From: JAKAXS01 sp965279065
GTDB lineage: Bacteria > Pseudomonadota > Alphaproteobacteria > Rhizobiales > Hyphomicrobiaceae
Assembly (NCBI GenBank): GCA_965279065.1
Contig: OZ257134.1
Span: 1,178,001-1,242,000 of the forward strand
Direction: 5' to 3'
Length of the DNA: 64,000 bases
Positions 16,418 through 25,572 of the stretch are shown here, in pieces. Each line of letters opens with the position of its first letter. Positions within the stretch are counted from its first letter, which is position 1. Made by a program: the position numbers and the translations under genes. The notes under the pieces were generated by a model. That model made no database searches. It was given only the letters and a program-made list of their open reading frames with translations, and was not told where the DNA came from.

Positions 16418-18079
16418 ATGCCCAAGATGATGCTTCACGACGACGATGCCCGCGATGCCCTGGCCCGTGGTGTCCACAAGCTCGCCCGCGCGGTCGCCGG
16501 AACGCTCGGTCCGCGCGGCATGAATGCGGTGATGGATCGGCCCGTCGGCACGCCCATCATCTCGCGGGACGGCGTGACGATCGCCTCCGAGATCGAGCTG
16601 GAGTGCCCGTTCGAGAACATGGGCGCGCAGATCGTGCGCGAGGTGTCCAAGCAGACGAACGACGTCGCCGGCGACGGCACGACGACAGCCACCGTGCTTG
16701 CCGATGCGTTGGTGCAAGGCGGGATCAAGGCCGTGGCGGCGGGCGCCAATGCCGTCGAGCTGGTGCAGGGTCTGGAGCTGGCAGCCAACGACGTCATCGC
16801 CGCGCTGAAGGAGCTCGCGAAGCCCGTTACGGGTCCCGATACAGTGCGCGCCGTGGCCACGATCGCCGCCAACGACGAGGCGCTCGGCCGCATCGTGAGT
16901 GAGGCGTTCGAGAAGGCCGGCCTGCACGGTATCGTGGATGTCCAGTACGGCATCGGCATGGAGGCGGAGCTGGAGTTCATCGAAGGCATGACCTTCGATC
17001 GCGGGTATCTGTCGCATCATATGGGAACGGATCCCGAGACGATGGAGGCCGAGCTCGACAATCCGCTCGTCCTGATCACCGACCACAAGATCCAGACCGC
17101 AGCCGAGCTGACGACAGTCTACGGCCTGGCGCTGAAGGCCAAGCGGCCGTTGCTGGTGATCGCGGAAGAGATCTCACCGGCCTGCGTGATGGACATGCTG
17201 CGCCAGCGGGAGAAGACCGGACTGCCGATCGTGGCAGTCAATCCACCCGAATATGGACATTGGCGCAAGGCGATGCTGGAGGATATCGCCATCGTCACGG
17301 GCGGGCGCGTCATCGCGCGGGACTTGGGCGGAAAGGTCGAGGCGTGCGACCGGGACGACCTCGGCGGCGCGCAAAAGGCCATGATCTCGGCGACACGGAC
17401 AGCGATTGCCGTCGGTGGAGGCAGTGCGGCGACGATCGCGTCGCGGCGCGAACAGGTTAAGCGCCAGCACGAAGCCGCCCCGGAGAACGTCGAGCGTGAC
17501 AAGTTCAAGGACCGCTTGGCCAAATTGTCGGGCGGAACGGCGATCATCTTCGCCGGCGGCGCAACGCCAGTGGAACTGAAACGCAAGGCGCAATTGATCG
17601 ACGATGCCGTCTGTGCGGCACGCGCGGCTCTCGAAGAAGGTGTCGTTCCGGGCGGCGGCACGGCGCTGCTGCGCGTTGCGTCCACACTGGACAAGCTGGC
17701 GAAGACAGCGAAAGGCGATGTCGGACGGGGCATCGCTCTGGTGCGCGAATGCCTGCAAAAGCCGCTCGAACGCATTGCGCTGAATGGCGGCTTCGACGCC
17801 CAGGAGAAGGTGCGGCTGGTCCTTGCGGCCAAGGGGGCGTCGGGGCTCGACGCGCGGTCCGGCGAGATCGTCGACCTCGTGAAATCGGGGATCGTCGATC
17901 CCGTGAAGGTCGTGCACAGCGCCATACGCAATGCGGCCTCGGTCGCCGGCCTCATCCTGACGACACACACGCTCGTCGCCAAGCGGCCCGACGACTACGA
18001 CCCGACAAAGGAGCCTGCACGCGGCGGTGGCGCCGAGCTTCTCGGCCGCACCCCGCCGCAAATCAAACTCGTCAACTAG
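16418..18079 (+). CDS. mimG: Dedicated GroEL-type chaperonin of the propane monooxygenase cluster
   Basis: 60-kDa chaperonin paralogue of 553 residues with the ATP site DGTTTATVLADALV and the equatorial/apical order of GroEL. It lacks the Gly/Met-rich tail of housekeeping GroEL and ends in PPQIKLVN; no groES is next to it. In mycobacteria MimG is needed for folding of the large hydroxylase subunit, and the position at the end of this operon supports the same role. Several GroEL positions that are normally invariant differ (start MPKMMLHDDDARDALARGV), as expected for a specialised copy. Confidence 0.92.
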   Translation: MPKMMLHDDDARDALARGVHKLARAVAGTLGPRGMNAVMDRPVGTPIISRDGVTIASEIELECPFENMGAQIVREVSKQTNDVAGDGTTTATVLADALVQGGIKAVAAGANAVELVQGLELAANDVIAALKELAKPVTGPDTVRAVATIAANDEALGRIVSEAFEKAGLHGIVDVQYGIGMEAELEFIEGMTFDRGYLSHHMGTDPETMEAELDNPLVLITDHKIQTAAELTTVYGLALKAKRPLLVIAEEISPACVMDMLRQREKTGLPIVAVNPPEYGHWRKAMLEDIAIVTGGRVIARDLGGKVEACDRDDLGGAQKAMISATRTAIAVGGGSAATIASRREQVKRQHEAAPENVERDKFKDRLAKLSGGTAIIFAGGATPVELKRKAQLIDDAVCAARAALEEGVVPGGGTALLRVASTLDKLAKTAKGDVGRGIALVRECLQKPLERIALNGGFDAQEKVRLVLAAKGASGLDARSGEIVDLVKSGIVDPVKVVHSAIRNAASVAGLILTTHTLVAKRPDDYDPTKEPARGGGAELLGRTPPQIKLVN

Positions 18080-18122
18080 GACCCAATCGTAGCATCACTT
18101 CAACATAGGTAGAACCCAATCC

Positions 18123-18836
18123 ATGAATCGATACCTGGCAGAGTTTCTCGGCACCGCGACGCTCGTGTTCGTTGGATGCGCAGCAATTACCATGGGTGGA
18201 CTCGGTGCGGCGTTGTCCGCGCCACAAGAAGGGTCGGCCCTGGCACTCCTACCGATCGCGGCAGCGTTCGGCCTTACCGTGGCCGCCCTCGCCTATGGCA
18301 TTGGGCCAATCTCCGGCTGTCACATCAATCCAGCGGTCTCCATCGGTGCATGGGCCGCGGGACGACTGCCGGGGTCTGATCTTCCCGGCTACATCATTGC
18401 CCAGGTTCTTGGCGGGATTGCCGGCGCCGCGTTGCTCTATTTCGTTCTATCCGGCAAGACCGGGGGCTATGATATCGCCGCCGCTGGGTTGGGCGAAAAT
18501 CGGTGGTCGGGTCTCGCGGTGACGCAGGCTTTCGTCGTTGAATTTGTGGCGACATTCATATTCGTCGTGGTCATCCTGGGGGCAACGTCACGTTCCGGAA
18601 TGACGCCGGCCGCGGGCCTCGCCATCGGCCTTGCGTTGCTGGTGATGCATCTGGCCTTCATCCGGGCAACTGGAGCTTCGCTGAATCCGGCACGCTCTCT
18701 GGGCCCGGCGCTTCTAGTTGGCGGCGACGCTCTGTCCGACGTTTGGCTCTATCTCACGGCTCCGCCGCTGGGGGCGTTGCTGGCCGGCCTGCTATTCAAG
18801 AGTTCACTTCTGGAGGCGCGACCCTCTGGAGCTTAA
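18123..18836 (+). CDS. aqpZ: Aquaporin Z-like water channel
   Basis: Inner-membrane MIP channel of 237 residues with six hydrophobic segments and both NPA motifs (GCHINPAVS and GASLNPARSLGPA). The Arg after the second NPA and small residues around it favour a water channel over a glycerol facilitator. It starts 43 bp after mimG and could be read through from the propane operon, but no functional link is apparent. Confidence 0.9.
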   Translation: MNRYLAEFLGTATLVFVGCAAITMGGLGAALSAPQEGSALALLPIAAAFGLTVAALAYGIGPISGCHINPAVSIGAWAAGRLPGSDLPGYIIAQVLGGIAGAALLYFVLSGKTGGYDIAAAGLGENRWSGLAVTQAFVVEFVATFIFVVVILGATSRSGMTPAAGLAIGLALLVMHLAFIRATGASLNPARSLGPALLVGGDALSDVWLYLTAPPLGALLAGLLFKSSLLEARPSGA

Positions 18837-18838
18837 CA

Positions 18839-18859
18839 GGTGCCGGCTTGGCCGGCGCC
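18839..18859 (+). terminator. GC-rich hairpin after aqpZ, possible terminator
   Basis: A 9-bp stem GGTGCCGGC/GCCGGCGCC with loop TTG begins 2 bp after the aqpZ stop. There is no clear T tract, so it may act with Rho or only stabilise the mRNA end. Confidence 0.45.
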
Positions 18860-18952
18860 CCGTCTTCATCCTGCTGCAAGCACACGACGTACCCCGATGC
18901 CCGTATGCACAGGAGAGAAGCTTTGACACCGATGCTATCAACCTGAGCAAAC

Positions 18953-18988
18953 GGCAAGAGCGGTCGCTGTATTGCGATCGCTCTTGCC
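18953..18988. repeat. Long perfect stem-loop
   Basis: GGCAAGAGCG at 18953-18962 pairs with CGCTCTTGCC at 18979-18988 and five further inner pairs close a 6-base loop, giving a 15-bp stem with one G-U. No T run follows. It lies at the edge of the decayed GGDEF gene and could be a terminator or the trace of a small mobile element. Confidence 0.5.
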
Positions 18989-19003
18989 TTTGGCATCGCG
19001 ACA

Positions 19004-19560
19004 CGGCTCGGTGGCGATGAATTTGCGTTACTGATTGATGACTCGAACCCGGAGGTTGGTCGGGAGTTCGTCTTTGAGGCACTTCAGGAGGCAATGAAGG
19101 AGCCGCTGGAGATCGGAGGCATCAGCCGACATTGCTCCTTGAGCCTGGGAGCCGCGCTTTTTCCAAATGATGCAGTGGGAGCGAGCGAGCTGCTCAAGCG
19201 TGTGCAAACGAGTTGGGCCGCGACCGCATCGTAACAGTCGCTCAAGAGCTAGGTCGACCTGCCATGGCAGCGCTCGAGAGAGATGAATTCATCCTGTACT
19301 ACCAGCCGGTAGTGTCGGCCGACCCTGAAAAGCCGATATCGTTTGAAGCCTTGCTCCGGTGGAACCACCCTTCGAGGGGCCTGATTGCGCCAGGGGCGTT
19401 GATCAGATCTTCGGGCATGAACCGTTTCTGGCTCGGTTGCACCGTCCCTTGCCCGTCTCCGGCCGGTGTACCCTCATCAACTTTGCTCTGGCCGACTTCG
19501 TGGTCCATAGTAGTAAAAGTCGGTCTTGAGGCGTTAGCACGCAGGCTTGCTCCCGAAGGA
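19004..19560 (+). pseudogene. Remnant of a GGDEF/EAL (cyclic di-GMP) protein
   Basis: A GGDEF-domain C-terminal half is readable at about 19007-19234 (LGGDEFALLIDDSNPEVGRE, then SLSLGAALFPNDAVGASELL). It ends in a stop, and an EAL N-terminal segment continues in another frame at about 19261-19416 (ERDEFILYYQPVVSAD, EALLRWNHPSRGLIAPGA). The rest of EAL is gone and the sequence is scrambled before the CBS gene. No GGDEF start region is present. The fragments can have no catalytic function. Confidence 0.8.
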
Positions 19561-19599
19561 GCACGCTGCCCTGAGGCCGGTGAAAATGGAGTTTGTCGG

Positions 19600-20034
19600 A
19601 TGCCCACCATACGACATGTTCTCAGTGGTAAGGGTCGAGAGGTTCGCCATATTCATCCCGACGCGTCTGTGCTCGACGCGCTCAAGCTCATGGCAGAGCG
19701 CAACATCGGAGCCTTGGTCGTTCTGGACGACGAAACGCTTGTCGGCATTATCTCCGAACGGGACTACGCACGAAAGATCGTGCTGAAGGGCAAAACGTCC
19801 CTGGGAACTCCGGTCAGGGATATCATGTCAACGCGCGTCGTCTGCGCTACTCTTGATCAGTCCGTTGAGGAGTGCTTGGCGGTCATGACGGCAAAAGCCG
19901 TGCGTCATCTTCCGATTCTCGAACACAAAAGGCTCGTCGGCATCGTGTCGATAGGCGACTTGGTCAAATGCGTTATTGCCGACCAGAAGTTCACAATCGA
20001 ACAGCTCGAACATTATGTGCAGGGTGGACGGTGA
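19600..20034 (+). CDS. CBS-domain-pair protein
   Basis: 144 residues forming two CBS motifs (VLDALKLMAERNIGALVVLD ... LVGIISERDYARKIVLKG and VEECLAVMTAKAVRHLPILE ... LVGIVSIGDLVKCVI), a stand-alone CBS pair that would bind adenine nucleotides and act as an energy sensor. The open frame extends upstream through the EAL remnant; I take the ATG at 19600 (MPTIRHVLSGKG), which has GGAG 8 bases upstream and fits homologues. Partner unknown. Confidence 0.85.
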   Translation: MPTIRHVLSGKGREVRHIHPDASVLDALKLMAERNIGALVVLDDETLVGIISERDYARKIVLKGKTSLGTPVRDIMSTRVVCATLDQSVEECLAVMTAKAVRHLPILEHKRLVGIVSIGDLVKCVIADQKFTIEQLEHYVQGGR

Positions 20035-20163
20035 CTTACTGCAGCCATATCGACAGATTGCGACGACCTTTGGAACAGATGCTTGCAGCCGACGTTGGTT
20101 AAACTGAGCAAACGTCACGATGGATTTGCTCAAACCAATCTAAACATGCAAGGAGTGCTTTCC

Positions 20164-20508
20164 ATGACCAAGATTGGACTTACGGCAATGCTGGCTGTGT
20201 TCGCCAGTATGAGCGGGCCAGTACTGGCGCAGAACGCGCCAGCCAACGCCACGAAGCTGAGCAAAGCTGATTGCCAAGGCATTTGGTCTACGGCCGACAG
20301 CTCCGGCGCGGGCTCACTCACGTCCGCACAAGCTCAGCCCTTTGTAACGAACTTCAAAGCCGTCGACGCCAACGGTGACGGAAAGTTGTCGAGCGAGGAG
20401 TTCATGGCGGGCTGCCAGAAGGGCCTTGCGCATGACTCCGCCACCAGCGGTGCAAGTTCTGGCGGGTCAGGAACGGATCGCTCGCCGCCTCCATCCCAGA
20501 AATACTAA
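20164..20508 (+). CDS. Exported EF-hand protein
   Basis: 114 residues with a signal peptide (MTKIGLTAMLAVFASMSG, cleavage near VLA-Q). One canonical EF-hand loop DANGDGKLSSEEF is preceded by a degenerate one (ADSSGAGSLTSAQ), so at least one Ca2+ site in the periplasm. The C-terminal 25 residues are Ser/Gly-rich. AGGAG lies about 9 bases before the ATG. Function unknown; similar small EF-hand proteins are common in Alphaproteobacteria. Confidence 0.8.
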   Translation: MTKIGLTAMLAVFASMSGPVLAQNAPANATKLSKADCQGIWSTADSSGAGSLTSAQAQPFVTNFKAVDANGDGKLSSEEFMAGCQKGLAHDSATSGASSGGSGTDRSPPPSQKY

Positions 20509-20517
20509 CGACTGTGT

Positions 20518-20554
20518 TAGGCCAAGGGGGCTGTCTGTGCGCTCTCTTGGCCTA
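20518..20554 (+). terminator. Stem-loop after the EF-hand gene
   Basis: TAGGCCAAG at 20518-20526 and CTTGGCCTA at 20546-20554 form a perfect 9-bp stem with a 19-base loop, 10 bp after the stop. There is no T tract. Apart from this, 20509-20831 shows no gene. Confidence 0.4.
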
Positions 20555-20831
20555 CCAACGCGCTATTTGGCCAGACTGTGCAGATCTCGTGGCCATCGTG
20601 TTCAAACGCGCTCGCTGAACCTGTACCTCGTGGGTCCTCTCTCGGCTGGCGCCATGCTCGCTCCATCGCCCTCCGCGGCGAGCGTCCTCACAACCAGTAA
20701 TTCGGGCGAACTTTAGAGAAAGCGCCACGGATTTGTGGGTTCGCAGAAACGACCGTTGCGGCGCATGTTTTAGCAGGATGGGCGGTGGGCTCGGTGACAT
20801 GCAATCATGGCACCAACGACGGAGGTCGGCC

Positions 20832-20879
20832 ATGAAAGTCAAAGACGCGATGCACCAGGTCTTATCGGAGACTGCTTAG
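20832..20879 (+). pseudogene. Stub of a CBS-domain gene (N-terminus only)
   Basis: GGAGG, then ATG and MKVKDAMHQ, the typical first residues of a CBS-pair protein, but the frame stops after 15 codons and the continuation is the reverse of nasA. The gene was cut where it meets nasA. Confidence 0.5.
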
Positions 20880-23470
20880 CCGCCGCCAATGACGTCGCAG
20901 ATCTCAATTGGCCCACTACCACCGATGCACGAGCAAATCGCACCGTGGTCAACCCCGGCGTCCGGCGACCGTCCTGCCAGAAGCGAGCGGCGAGCGGACG
21001 CGCTAAGTTGAGGCATGGCGAGTTCCGACTTCAGCCACTCCCAACTTGGCAGGGTGGCCGGATCTGATGCCAGAAATACACAGGCGTGCAGCTGACCATC
21101 CCGGATGATCGCCGCGCGATAACGGCTCTGAGCCTCGTCGTTCAATTCAATCAATCCATCGCAGGTCCCTAGTAGTTCGCGAGCCAGACTGGACCGCTGA
21201 GACGGCAATTCGGTGGTCGTCATTCGATAGCCAAATCCGCCCTTAACCACCGATCTTGCCCACCATGTTCCGGACGGAAACTTGAGGTCGGCACGTGAGA
21301 GCACAAAACCGTGCGTCGCGAATACGAAGGGGGCCAAGCTTGCGGCGGTTGCCTTAAGTTCAGGCTGGCCAGAGATTGGGTCGCAAGCTGCCTGTACCAA
21401 CGCGCCCACTCGTCCGTCGGACGAGTTCTCGGCGCTCCAATGGATAGGGGCGAATACTTCTCCGATCCGCTGATCGGACGACTCGCGCACTCTCAGGACC
21501 GTCGTTCCGTGCATCGTCGTGATGCGCGCAAAGCCGCCGTTTGCAAGCGAGAAGCGGGCGACGTCAATCGGATGAACGGATACAAAGGGTTCGTCGGCAT
21601 ATGCGCTCAGCCGTGGTGACTTTCCCGATCGGGTCATAGTATGCCACTGATCGCGAACGCGCCCCGTATTGAGCAGCAAGGGAAGCCCAGGTCGAGTTGC
21701 GTCAGAGAATTCGACGTCCCTGATGGCAATGAATCGCGCACGGCGATCGGACGCGCTGAAATCCCGGTTTGCGAAGACGCGCTTTGCGCCTGGATGCGCC
21801 CGTCGGCGCACCGGCCACTGGATCGGCTCCAACTCGGCGTAGGCGTCATCCGAAAGGTCGGCTAATCCAGAAAGATCGAGAGTGCGTGTTCCGTTGTTCT
21901 CGAACGCAGTGAGTGCTGCGTGCTCGCGAAAAACATCGCTGGCCGAGTTGAAATCAAATGCACTTTCAAAACCCATTCGCTTGGCGACTTGCGCGACAAT
22001 CCACCAGTCCGGCTTGGCATCCGCGGCAGCAAGCGTGAACGCGCGCTGGCGCGAAATCCGGCGCTCGGAATTGGTCACCGTCCCGTCCTTTTCACCCCAG
22101 GCAGCAGCTGGCAGACATACATCGGCATTCGCTGAAATGGTGTCCGTACGAGCAACCACATCAGACACTACGAGAAGCTCGAGATTTTTGAGCGCAGCGC
22201 GAACGGTATCGGCGCGCGGCAAGCTCACTGCAGGATTTGTCGCCATGATCCACAGTGCTTTGATCCGCCCCTGTGCCACGGCATCGAAGAGCCCGACGGC
22301 CTCCAGCCCTGGCTTGTCCGCCAAGTTTGGCGCCCCCCAAAACCGGCGCACTCGCTCAAGGCTTTCGGTGTCGAAGTCCATATGGGCTGCAAGTTGGCTG
22401 GCAAAACCGCCAACCTCGCGACCACCCATCGCGTTCGGTTGGCCCGTTAGCGAGAAGGGACCGCTGCCTGGCTGCCCGATGCGCCCCATTGCCAAATGGC
22501 AATTGATGATGGCGTTGACTTTATCGGTGCCTTGCGCGGATTGGTTGATGCCCTGCGAGAACAAGGTGACCGTCTTAGCCGTCCCTGCGAACCAGGAATA
22601 GAATGTTGCCACGCAATCGAGAGATACTTGGCAGCGGTCCGCAACCGCTTCAACATCTGGTGCCAGATGGCGGGCTCGCGCGAGGGTCTCGGAAAATCCT
22701 GAGGTATGCTTGCAAATGTAGTCGCGATCGATGGCGTTCTGTGCGGCTAGATGAGAGAGCAGGCCCGAAAACAATATTCCGTCGGTGCCGGGAGCAATCT
22801 GCAGGAACAAATCCGCATCTCGAGCGGTCGTGGTCGCCCGTGGATCGATCACCACGATCTTGGCACCACGATCGCTGCGATTCTGTAACATGCGCTGGTG
22901 CAACACCGGGTGGCACCAAGCCGCATTTGAGCCGGCCAGAACCAGAAGATCGGCTTCGTCGAGATCTTCGTAGTTGCCCGGAACAGTGTCGCTGCCGAAC
23001 GCCCTGCGATAACCTGAAACTGTGGATGCCATGCAAAGTCGAGAATTGCTATCAATGTTCCCGCTGCCGATGAAGCCTTTCATCAGCTTGTTGGCGACGT
23101 AGTAATCCTCTGTCAGCAATTGTCCCGAAACATAGAACGCGACCGAGTCCGGGCCATAGCGTTTGATCGCGTTGAGGAACCCGTTGGCGACGCGATCCAG
23201 TGCATAGTCCCATGATGTGGCCGCGACTTGACCATCGACGGCCTTGACCATCGGTTGTAGCAAGCGGCCTTCAAGGGACAGAGTTTCGGCGAGCGCGGAG
23301 CCTTTCGAGCAAAGCAAACCGAAGTTTGCCGGGTGATCAGGGTCTCCCAAGATCTGCACCCCGCCAGAACCGTCGGGTTTTGCAATGATGCCGCAGCCAA
23401 CACCGCAATACGGACACGTCGTGCGGACCGGAGCGCACTCTGGGCTGGCGGGCTGCGATTTAGGCGACAT
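20876..23470 (-). CDS. nasA: Assimilatory nitrate reductase catalytic subunit, C-terminus truncated
   Basis: Cytoplasmic molybdopterin enzyme reducing nitrate to nitrite. The N-terminal [4Fe-4S] motif is in CPYCGVGCGI with the downstream GLLCSKG cysteine; MGD-binding blocks follow (GRIGQPGSGPFSLTGQPNAMGGREVGG; MTRSGKSPRL with the dinucleotide-binding C-domain). Family members usually end in a BFD-like [2Fe-2S] domain with two CxC/CxxC pairs. Here only the first pair (AICSCIG) is present and the protein stops about 15 residues later, so the cluster is incomplete. I prefer the ATG at 23470 (MSPKSQPASP), which overlaps the upstream stop by 11 bp; the frame is open to 23506. Confidence 0.9.
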   Translation of the reverse strand: MSPKSQPASPECAPVRTTCPYCGVGCGIIAKPDGSGGVQILGDPDHPANFGLLCSKGSALAETLSLEGRLLQPMVKAVDGQVAATSWDYALDRVANGFLNAIKRYGPDSVAFYVSGQLLTEDYYVANKLMKGFIGSGNIDSNSRLCMASTVSGYRRAFGSDTVPGNYEDLDEADLLVLAGSNAAWCHPVLHQRMLQNRSDRGAKIVVIDPRATTTARDADLFLQIAPGTDGILFSGLLSHLAAQNAIDRDYICKHTSGFSETLARARHLAPDVEAVADRCQVSLDCVATFYSWFAGTAKTVTLFSQGINQSAQGTDKVNAIINCHLAMGRIGQPGSGPFSLTGQPNAMGGREVGGFASQLAAHMDFDTESLERVRRFWGAPNLADKPGLEAVGLFDAVAQGRIKALWIMATNPAVSLPRADTVRAALKNLELLVVSDVVARTDTISANADVCLPAAAWGEKDGTVTNSERRISRQRAFTLAAADAKPDWWIVAQVAKRMGFESAFDFNSASDVFREHAALTAFENNGTRTLDLSGLADLSDDAYAELEPIQWPVRRRAHPGAKRVFANRDFSASDRRARFIAIRDVEFSDATRPGLPLLLNTGRVRDQWHTMTRSGKSPRLSAYADEPFVSVHPIDVARFSLANGGFARITTMHGTTVLRVRESSDQRIGEVFAPIHWSAENSSDGRVGALVQAACDPISGQPELKATAASLAPFVFATHGFVLSRADLKFPSGTWWARSVVKGGFGYRMTTTELPSQRSSLARELLGTCDGLIELNDEAQSRYRAAIIRDGQLHACVFLASDPATLPSWEWLKSELAMPQLSASARRSLLAGRSPDAGVDHGAICSCIGGSGPIEICDVIGGG

Positions 23471-24692
23471 TCGTCTGGATTTTCTGCTGGGCAAATGCCC
23501 TGCCAAAGATCATCCCGTCGCTCAGCGCCGCGATAGAACTCTGCTTCCGGATCAATTCGAGATACCAGAGGGCATCACCGGTATCGCCGATCAGCACGGC
23601 CCCAGTTAACTGACCGTCCGCAACAACGAGCTTGCGATAGGCACCTCGGCCCGGGTCGCTGAGAACAGTGGTCTGCGATCCGGGAGCTCCCAATACGTCT
23701 CCAGCAGAAAATACATCAATGCCCGGAATGTTCAGATGTGTCGTAGGCACACTGCCTTCGTAGCGCGTCACTTGGCCTGACAGCCGTTGTGCCAGCACAT
23801 CGGCCTGGTCGTAGGCTGGCTCGACGCGGCCATAGCAAGTTCCGCGGTGTTCGGCACAGTCGCCGATTGCAAAAATGTTTGGATCGCTTGTTCGCAGGTC
23901 ATCATCAACGACAATGCCATGATTGACCTCAAGTTCGGCGCCGCGTGCAAGTCGAACATTTGGCTCGGTACCCACTGCCATCACGATCAGATCAGCCGGA
24001 AGAGTCGCCCCACTCTTAAGACGAAGACCCATCACCTTCCGGCGTCCATGAATTGCAACGCTCTCCGAATCCAGCAGCACCCTGATCCCGCAAGCCTCCA
24101 ACTTCCACTGGAGCAGCGCAGCTGCGCGCGCATCGATCTGGCGTTCCATGAGGCGGTCCATCAAGTGCAGGACTGAGACATTGGCGCCGGCTTTGGCCAA
24201 AGCGTGAGCCGTCTCCAAGCCCAGCACACCGCCACCGATGACAACTGCTCGCGTGCCGGGCCGGGCGCGCGCCAGAATTTGCTCGACGTCATGCAACTGT
24301 CGGAATGTCACGACACCAGACAGATTTGCTCCAGGTAGCGGAAGCCGAATTGGTTGCGATCCTGTTGCGAAGACCAATTTGGAGTAGCTCAGTTTCGCAC
24401 CACCTCGCAGCCGCACGACGGACGCTCTTCTGTCAACCGCGACAGCGGGACGCCCGTACGTCAGCGTGATGCCGCGGTCACACCACCACTGTTCAGTCTT
24501 CAGTTCCACAGTTGTGCTGTCCATCCCTCCCGCAAGTACAGAGGTTAGCAGAACGCGATTGTAAGCCAGTGATGGCTCGTCTCCGACAACCGCAATCGAA
24601 TAGCGGTCCGGTGCGAGCGACGAGAGTTTTTCGACAAGACGTGTAGCGGCCATCCCGTTGCCGATAATGACGAGCTGTTCGCCCATGGTCAC
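23460..24692 (-). CDS. FAD-dependent NAD(P)H oxidoreductase of nitrate assimilation (NasB/NirB N-terminal type)
   Basis: 410 residues of the rubredoxin-reductase/NirB-like fold: FAD site VIIGNGMAATRLVE, NAD site AVVIGGGVLGLETAHALAKAG and the second FAD motif FAIGDCAEH. It corresponds to the flavoprotein part of NirB without its iron-sulfur and sirohaem domains. Sitting in an overlapping operon with nasA, it most likely passes electrons from NADH to the nitrate reductase. The loss of the nasA [2Fe-2S] tail may affect that transfer. No nitrite reductase gene is in the window. Confidence 0.85.
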   Translation of the reverse strand: MTMGEQLVIIGNGMAATRLVEKLSSLAPDRYSIAVVGDEPSLAYNRVLLTSVLAGGMDSTTVELKTEQWWCDRGITLTYGRPAVAVDRRASVVRLRGGAKLSYSKLVFATGSQPIRLPLPGANLSGVVTFRQLHDVEQILARARPGTRAVVIGGGVLGLETAHALAKAGANVSVLHLMDRLMERQIDARAAALLQWKLEACGIRVLLDSESVAIHGRRKVMGLRLKSGATLPADLIVMAVGTEPNVRLARGAELEVNHGIVVDDDLRTSDPNIFAIGDCAEHRGTCYGRVEPAYDQADVLAQRLSGQVTRYEGSVPTTHLNIPGIDVFSAGDVLGAPGSQTTVLSDPGRGAYRKLVVADGQLTGAVLIGDTGDALWYLELIRKQSSIAALSDGMIFGRAFAQQKIQTNVA

Positions 24693-24701
24693 ATCGGAGC
24701 C

Positions 24702-25550
24702 TTATGCCGCGTCCACGTAGCGGTGACGTTCGTGAAGGAACTTGAGCACCAACTCGCGCGCCCGAATGTAGCGTGGGTCGGAGATGAGCTGCAGACGGTG
24801 ACGCGGCCGCGGCAGATCGATCTCAAGAATTTCGCCGATTCGCGCGGACGGACCGTTGGTCATCATTACAATGCGATCCGAAAGGAGTACGGCTTCGTCA
24901 ACATCATGCGTAATCATGATGGCGGTATTGCCGAGTCGCCCGTGGATCTGCATCACCTCGTCTTGCAAATGGGCGCGTGTCAAAGCATCGAGCGCACCGA
25001 ATGGCTCGTCCATCAATAGGACCTTCGGCTCCATCGCCAGCGCCCGCGCAATGCCGACGCGCTGCTTCATGCCGCCCGAGATTTCAGCAGGTCGCTTGTC
25101 CTTGGCGTGCCCCATCTGCACGAGGTCGAGGTTGGCGAGGGTCCACTCATGCCGTTCTGCCTTCGATTTGAATTGGCGAAACACCTTGTCGACAGCGATT
25201 CTGACGTTGTCGTACACGGTGAGCCAGGGCAGCAGAGAGTGGTTTTGGAACACGACTGCACGCTCAGGCCCCGGGTCCCTCACCTCTTTGTCCTCCAGCA
25301 GCACGACGCCGCTCGAGACCTGCGTCAAGCCCGCCACAAGATTGAGCAGCGTGGACTTGCCGCAGCCGGAGTGCCCAATGATCGACACGAACTCGCCTTT
25401 GGAAACGGAGAGGCTGATGTCATTGAGGACCTCGGTCTCGACAGCGCCACGCCGGAAGTTCTTCGAAACGTGATCAATCTGCAGGAATGGCCGGCCCGGC
25501 TTGGTCGGGATGCTGGCCGTGTGCGAATGGGGATTGAGGGGCGCGATCAT
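24702..25550 (-). CDS. nrtD: Nitrate ABC transporter ATP-binding protein
   Basis: 282 residues with Walker A GHSGCGKST, signature EISGGMKQRVGIARAL and Walker B VLLMDEPFGALD. This is the NrtD/SsuB-type ATPase energising uptake of nitrate. It follows the permease gene by 22 bp. Substrate is assigned from the nrtA-type binding protein and adjacent nasA. Confidence 0.9.
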   Translation of the reverse strand: MIAPLNPHSHTASIPTKPGRPFLQIDHVSKNFRRGAVETEVLNDISLSVSKGEFVSIIGHSGCGKSTLLNLVAGLTQVSSGVVLLEDKEVRDPGPERAVVFQNHSLLPWLTVYDNVRIAVDKVFRQFKSKAERHEWTLANLDLVQMGHAKDKRPAEISGGMKQRVGIARALAMEPKVLLMDEPFGALDALTRAHLQDEVMQIHGRLGNTAIMITHDVDEAVLLSDRIVMMTNGPSARIGEILEIDLPRPRHRLQLISDPRYIRARELVLKFLHERHRYVDAA

Positions 25551-25572
25551 CGGACTATCCTTGTTTTCTGAC

